From: Pseudomonadota bacterium
GTDB taxonomy: Bacteria; Pseudomonadota; Alphaproteobacteria; Acetobacterales; Acetobacteraceae
Length of the DNA: 10,077 nt
Direction: 5' to 3'
NCBI GenBank assembly: GCA_021798375.1
Contig: JAJZHU010000068.1
Span: forward strand, 1-10,077
Shown here: piece after piece, positions 6,959-10,077 of the stretch
Numbering within the stretch: position 1 is the stretch's first letter
Layout of the letters: the number at the start of each line of letters is the position of its first letter
Made by a program: the position numbers and the translations under genes
Notes under the pieces: generated by a model
Database searches by the model: none
What the model was told of the DNA's origin: nothing
What the model saw: the letters and a program-made list of their open reading frames with translations, nothing else

Positions 6959-9280
6959 GTGTCGGCCACCCTGGCGCTGCGGCCGGACGCGCTGTGCCAG
7001 CACTGCGGCGCCCCGGCGCGCGGCGCCGCCTTTTGCTGCACCGGCTGCGAGGCCGCGCACGAGGCGATTGCCGGCATGGGGCTGGGCGATTATTACACCC
7101 GCCGCGTCCTCGATCCCTCCGCCCGCGTCCTGCGCCCCACCAGCGACGGCCTGGCCGACCCCGAACGCTTTGTGGAAATACTCCAAGACGGCCTGTGCCG
7201 CTTGCGCCTGGGGCTCGACGGCCTGCAATGCGGCGCCTGCGTCTGGCTGATCGAATCCGTGCTGTCGCGCGAACCCGGCCTGGATCTCGGCCGGGTCAAC
7301 ATGACCACCAGGCGCATCACCCTGCAATGGCGCGGCGCGCCCACCCTGGCCCACCGCTTCGTGCGCCGGATCGAGGCGCTGGGCTACCGTTTGCTCCCCG
7401 CCGCCGCCCTGGCCGCCACCGACGATGAAGCCGGCCGCACCCTGGTGCGAGCGATGGCCGTGGCCGGCTTCGCCGCGGTCAATGTGATGCTGATGTCGAT
7501 CGCTACCTGGGCCGGGATAAGCCAGCACATGGGACCGGCGACCAGGGCGTTGATGCATTGGTGGTCGGCACTGCTGGCACTCCCCGCGATCGTCTACAGC
7601 ATTCAACCCTTCGCCCGCTCGGCCGCCCGCGCCCTGTCGCATGGGCGCACCAACATGGACGTGCCGATCACCCTGGGCGTGCTGCTCACCGCCGCGATCT
7701 CGCTGATCGAAACCATCAAAGGCCGCGAGCACGCCTATTTCGACAGCGCCATTACCCTGCTGTTTTTCCTGCTGATCGGCCGCGTGCTCGATCATCGCGC
7801 CCGTGGCGCCGCCCGGGCCACAGCGCTGCAATTGCTGGCCCTGCGCGCCGACAACGTGACGCTGATCGAACCCGCCGGCACTCGCCGCGTCTCCAGCGAG
7901 CAAATTCCCGCCGGCGCCCTGCTGCTCGTCGGCATGGGCGAGCGGGTCGGCGCCGATGGCGTGGTGGAATCCGGCCAAGGCCAACTTGACGCCAGCCTGG
8001 TCACCGGCGAATCCGCCGCCCAAATCGCCACCCCCGGCGTCGCGGTTTATGCCGGCACGCTCAATCTGGGCGACGCCCTGCGCGTGCGCGTCACCGCCAC
8101 CGGCGAGGCCACCCTGCTCGCCGAATCCGTCCGCCTGATCGAAGCCGCCGAAACAAGGCGCGGCCGCTATGTGGTGCTGGCCGACCGCGTGGCGCGTTTC
8201 TATACCCCGGTGGTCCACATCGCCGCCCTCAGCACTTTCCTGGTATGGTTTTTCCTGCTCCACACCTCGCTCGAACGCGCCGTGCTGGTGGCGGTGTCGG
8301 TGCTGCTGATTACCTGTCCCTGCGCCCTGGTGCTGGCGATCCCCGCCGTGCAGGTGATCGCCACCAGCGCGTTGCAACGAGTGGGAACCTTGCTGAAATC
8401 CGCCACCGCGCTCGAACGCCTGGCGGTGATCGACGCCGTCATGTTCGATAAAACCGGCACCCTCACAGAACCCGCCCTGGAATCCGGCGATTACACCGCC
8501 GAGGATCTGCAATTCGCCGCCTCGATGGCGTCCGGCAGCAATCATCCCCTGGCCCGCGCCCTGGCCGCCGCTTGCCCGCAAGTTCCGCCGCTGACCGACC
8601 TGCGCGAAATCAAAGGGGCAGGGCTGGAAGCAAGGCGCGCCCGCCTCGGCTCGCGCGCCTTTTGCGGCGTCACATTGCCCATCCCCGCCACTCGCGCCGA
8701 ATTGATCCTCAGCCGCTCCGATCATCCGCCCGTGCGGTTTGAATTCACCGAAACATTGCGCCCCGGCGCCAACGCCATGATCGCCGCCCTGCGCGCCCGC
8801 AAAATGCGGCTCTATATCGCCTCGGGCGATCAATCCGGCCCGGTGGCCAAAATCGCTGCCGAACTCGGCATCACCGAATACCGCGCCTGTCAGCGCCCTG
8901 CCGACAAACTCGCCTGGATCGAACAATTGCGCGCCGCGGGCCGCACCATCCTGATGGTCGGCGACGGCCTCAACGACGGCCCGTGCCTCGCTGCCGCCAA
9001 CGTCTCCGCCTCCCCCGTCCACGCCGCCGATATCAGCCAAACCCTGGCCGATCTGGTGTTCCAAGGCGAAAGCCTGGCCCCGGTCGCCCAATTTTTATTC
9101 GTGGCACGGCTCTCTTGCCGTGTTATGCGGCAGAATCTGGCCCTCGCTCTGTGCTATAACCTGTTCTTCGTGCCGATAGCGGTCATGGGCCTGATCACCC
9201 CCTGGCTCGCCGCCATCGCCATGTCGAGTTCCTCACTGCTGGTGATCGCCAATAGCTTCAGGGTGCAAAAATGGTCGTAA
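6959..9280 (+). CDS. ccoI: Copper-exporting P1B-type ATPase for oxidase assembly (CcoI/FixI)
   Basis: Copper-translocating ATPase of 773 aa that moves Cu(I) across the inner membrane for the CuB site of CcoN. The N-terminal metal-binding region has Cys13-Cys16 and the CCTGC cluster (26-30), followed by a heavy-metal-associated domain with CGAC at 91-94. Also seen are TGES (349-352, actuator), the transport motif CPC (453-455), the phosphorylation site DKTGT with Asp497, the HP dipeptide (529-530) and GDGLND (668-673). MSSSSLLVIANS (755-766) lies in the last helix. GTG 6959 is the first possible start after an in-frame TGA at 6950. It has no clear ribosome binding site but lies one base after ccoH, which favours coupling. 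An oddity is GDGLNDGPCL where most P-type ATPases have NDAPAL. The end overlaps ccoS by 10 bp. Confidence 0.97.
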   Translation: MSATLALRPDALCQHCGAPARGAAFCCTGCEAAHEAIAGMGLGDYYTRRVLDPSARVLRPTSDGLADPERFVEILQDGLCRLRLGLDGLQCGACVWLIESVLSREPGLDLGRVNMTTRRITLQWRGAPTLAHRFVRRIEALGYRLLPAAALAATDDEAGRTLVRAMAVAGFAAVNVMLMSIATWAGISQHMGPATRALMHWWSALLALPAIVYSIQPFARSAARALSHGRTNMDVPITLGVLLTAAISLIETIKGREHAYFDSAITLLFFLLIGRVLDHRARGAARATALQLLALRADNVTLIEPAGTRRVSSEQIPAGALLLVGMGERVGADGVVESGQGQLDASLVTGESAAQIATPGVAVYAGTLNLGDALRVRVTATGEATLLAESVRLIEAAETRRGRYVVLADRVARFYTPVVHIAALSTFLVWFFLLHTSLERAVLVAVSVLLITCPCALVLAIPAVQVIATSALQRVGTLLKSATALERLAVIDAVMFDKTGTLTEPALESGDYTAEDLQFAASMASGSNHPLARALAAACPQVPPLTDLREIKGAGLEARRARLGSRAFCGVTLPIPATRAELILSRSDHPPVRFEFTETLRPGANAMIAALRARKMRLYIASGDQSGPVAKIAAELGITEYRACQRPADKLAWIEQLRAAGRTILMVGDGLNDGPCLAAANVSASPVHAADISQTLADLVFQGESLAPVAQFLFVARLSCRVMRQNLALALCYNLFFVPIAVMGLITPWLAAIAMSSSSLLVIANSFRVQKWS

Positions 9281-9408
9281 TCTTGTTTCTGATCCTGCTT
9301 AGCCTGTGCATCGCCCTGGGCGGATTGCTGGTGTTTCTATGGGCGCTGAAATCCGGTCAATACGAAGATCTCAAGGGGGCCGCGAACAGGATTCTGTTTG
9401 ACGATTAG
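9271..9408 (+). CDS. ccoS: cbb3 oxidase maturation protein CcoS (FixS)
   Basis: This 45-aa protein was found by translation across the end of ccoI. It has one N-terminal helix (about residues 2-24, MVVILFLILLSLCIALGGLL) and then the FixS signature FLWALKSGQYEDLKGAANRILFDD. CcoS is needed for cofactor insertion into the oxidase in Rhodobacter. ATG 9271 lies within the last codons of ccoI, and AGGGTG at 9260-9265 gives 5-base spacing. The stop TAG at 9406-9408 is formed by the first three bases of the downstream repeat array. The ending ILFDD matches the usual FixS C-terminus, so the protein looks complete. Confidence 0.95.
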   Translation: MVVILFLILLSLCIALGGLLVFLWALKSGQYEDLKGAANRILFDD

Positions 9409-9468
9409 AGCATGATCGCCGCAGGTTGAATAACACGTAGGCGTGAATCATGCGTAAAAACAAAAAGC
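9406..9468. repeat. 63-bp tandem repeat, copy 1
   Basis: First of three direct copies with no spacer; it begins TAGAGCATGATCGCC and ends with the A-rich GTAAAAACAAAAAGC. Inside is an imperfect palindrome: GCATGAT (9410-9416) pairs with ATCATGC (9447-9453), extended by CGCC (9417-9420) with GGCG (9440-9443) around a TGA bulge. The copy overlaps the ccoS stop codon. Confidence 0.95.
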
Positions 9469-9531
9469 TAGAGCATGATCGCCGCAGGTTGAATAACACG
9501 TAGGCGTGAATCATGCGTAAAAACAAAAAGC
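9469..9531. repeat. 63-bp tandem repeat, copy 2
   Basis: Identical to copy 1 over all 63 bases. Stem arms are at 9473-9479 and 9510-9516. Identity of neighbouring copies points to recent duplication or gene-conversion-like homogenisation. Confidence 0.95.
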
Positions 9532-9594
9532 TAGAGCATGATCGCCGCAGGTTGAATAACACGTAGGCGTGAATCATGCGTAAAAACAAAATGC
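9532..9594. repeat. 63-bp tandem repeat, copy 3
   Basis: Identical to copies 1 and 2 except for one A-to-T change at 9592 near its end. Stem arms are at 9536-9542 and 9573-9579. Confidence 0.95.
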
Positions 9595-9646
9595 TAGAGC
9601 ACGTTCGTCGCACGTATATGGTTCAACGTGATCCGAACGTGCTTTA
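9595..9646. repeat. Diverged fourth palindromic element, possible bidirectional terminator
   Basis: It starts in register with the 63-bp array and shares 15 of its first 18 bases (TAGAGCACGTTCGTCGCA here). AGCACGTTCG (9598-9607) pairs perfectly with CGAACGTGCT (9634-9643), and the outer bases extend this to 13 pairs with one G-T. An inner CACGT/ACGTG stem (9611-9615 with 9626-9630) closes a 10-base loop. The stem is followed by TTTAAAG on the + strand; on the minus strand it is followed, after three bases, by the T-rich TTTTGTTTTT. It lies between convergent genes, so a terminator role for either strand is plausible but unproven. Confidence 0.8.
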
Positions 9647-9671
9647 AAGGGAAGAATCCTTCCACTCCCCC

Positions 9672-10077
9672 CTACGCCTCCATCGCCCCCCGCGCAAACC
9701 GCATCATCTCATCAAACACCACCTCCGGCGCCTGGCCTTGCGGCAGCCTCTCGGTCAGGTCGAACATGCCATACATATGCGCCCGCCCGGTGGCGAACAT
9801 CGCCGCCCCGCACAACAGCCGCAGCCGCAACATCAGCCGCGCGTGATCCAGCTTCGGCAAATGCGTCAGCAACGGATCGGCCACCTCGGCCACGCTGTCA
9901 TTCACCCGCGCCACGATCTCGGCGTGCAGTTCACTCCCGGCGCAGGTCTGAATCTCTTCGATCACCAAAGCCGCCCGCGCCTCGCCGGAAAACACCCCGG
10001 CCTGCCACATCGGTCGCAAATAGGCGTCCAGCAACTGCGTCACCTGGGCATCGCGGCGTTTCATCTTGCCCGCCGCG
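9672..10077 (-). CDS. Probable TetR-family regulator, C-terminal part, 5' end cut by window edge
   Basis: The frame is open from the right edge to the stop TAG at 9672-9674, giving 134 visible residues. An ATG exists at 10064, but the frame stays open upstream of it and no ribosome binding site is seen. The sequence is mostly amphipathic helices, for example VTQLLDAYLRPMWQAG and RLMLRLRLLCGAAMFATGRA, and ends in EVVFDEMMRFARGAMEA. This looks like the ligand-binding and dimerisation half of TetR/AcrR regulators; the helix-turn-helix would lie outside the window. TetR assignment is by resemblance only; another all-helical protein is possible. It is convergent with ccoS, separated by the repeat array, and need not regulate the oxidase. 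Confidence 0.65.
   Translation of the reverse strand, partial: AAGKMKRRDAQVTQLLDAYLRPMWQAGVFSGEARAALVIEEIQTCAGSELHAEIVARVNDSVAEVADPLLTHLPKLDHARLMLRLRLLCGAAMFATGRAHMYGMFDLTERLPQGQAPEVVFDEMMRFARGAMEA

Noticed and set aside
6932..9091. Minus-strand open frame of 719 codons antisense to ccoI
   Set aside because: Gly/Gln/His-rich, low-complexity translation typical of the complement of a GC-rich gene. The + strand frame carries all P1B-ATPase motifs.
9371..9613. Minus-strand 80-codon frame with a 21-residue repeat (about three times SCSSFLFLRMIHAYVLFNLRR)
   Set aside because: The periodicity comes from a 63-bp DNA repeat being divisible by three. The frame has no ribosome binding site, overlaps the ccoS end and is unlike a normal protein, so the palindrome explains it better.
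9406..9646. Possible CRISPR array
   Set aside because: The 63-bp units abut directly with no variable spacers, so this is a tandem palindrome array.
9649..9663. Short palindrome GGAAG-AATC-CTTCC before the convergent gene's stop
   Set aside because: Five-pair stem with no T run after it; likely chance.

Overview
The window comes from a GC-rich proteobacterium. It is most likely an alphaproteobacterium, perhaps near Rhodospirillales; this is inferred from the family look of the proteins, the FNR/FixK-type box and the AGAGCA-type intergenic palindromes, and no rRNA or other taxonomic marker is present. The centre (about 1.5 to 9.4 kb) is a complete eight-gene cbb3-type cytochrome c oxidase locus on the + strand in the order ccoN-ccoO-ccoQ-ccoP-ccoG-ccoH-ccoI-ccoS. 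CcoNOQP are the structural subunits of the high-affinity terminal oxidase used at low oxygen. CcoG, CcoH, CcoI and CcoS supply copper and assemble the enzyme. The genes are separated by 14 bp or less, or overlap, so they read as one operon. CcoQ (47 aa) and CcoS (45 aa) are small genes found by direct translation.

The operon is headed by a 79-aa two-helix membrane protein of unknown function that overlaps the ccoN start by ATGA. The 144-bp gap before it holds a near-consensus FNR/FixK box (TTGATACACGTCAA, 1446-1459). The same gap is the upstream region of a divergent minus-strand cluster: a TauE/SafE (DsbD_2-like) membrane protein with an HCGPMCG motif, then two small unrecognised membrane proteins, the second running off the left edge. 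One oxygen-responsive site could therefore serve both directions, and the three minus-strand genes are candidate accessory factors for the oxidase or its copper supply.

Downstream of ccoS lie three 63-bp tandem repeats (9406-9594), two identical and one with a single change. They are followed by a diverged fourth palindrome (9595-9646) whose stem differs from theirs by compensatory changes on both arms. The repeat array supplies the ccoS stop codon and fills most of the gap to a convergent minus-strand gene. That gene is cut by the right edge and resembles the ligand-binding half of a TetR-family regulator.

The core operon is well known biology. The parts worth a second look are the covarying palindromic repeat array, the unknown small membrane proteins flanking the oxidase genes, and the shared FNR-type control site. 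I saw no tRNA, rRNA, CRISPR array, insertion sequence or phage gene.
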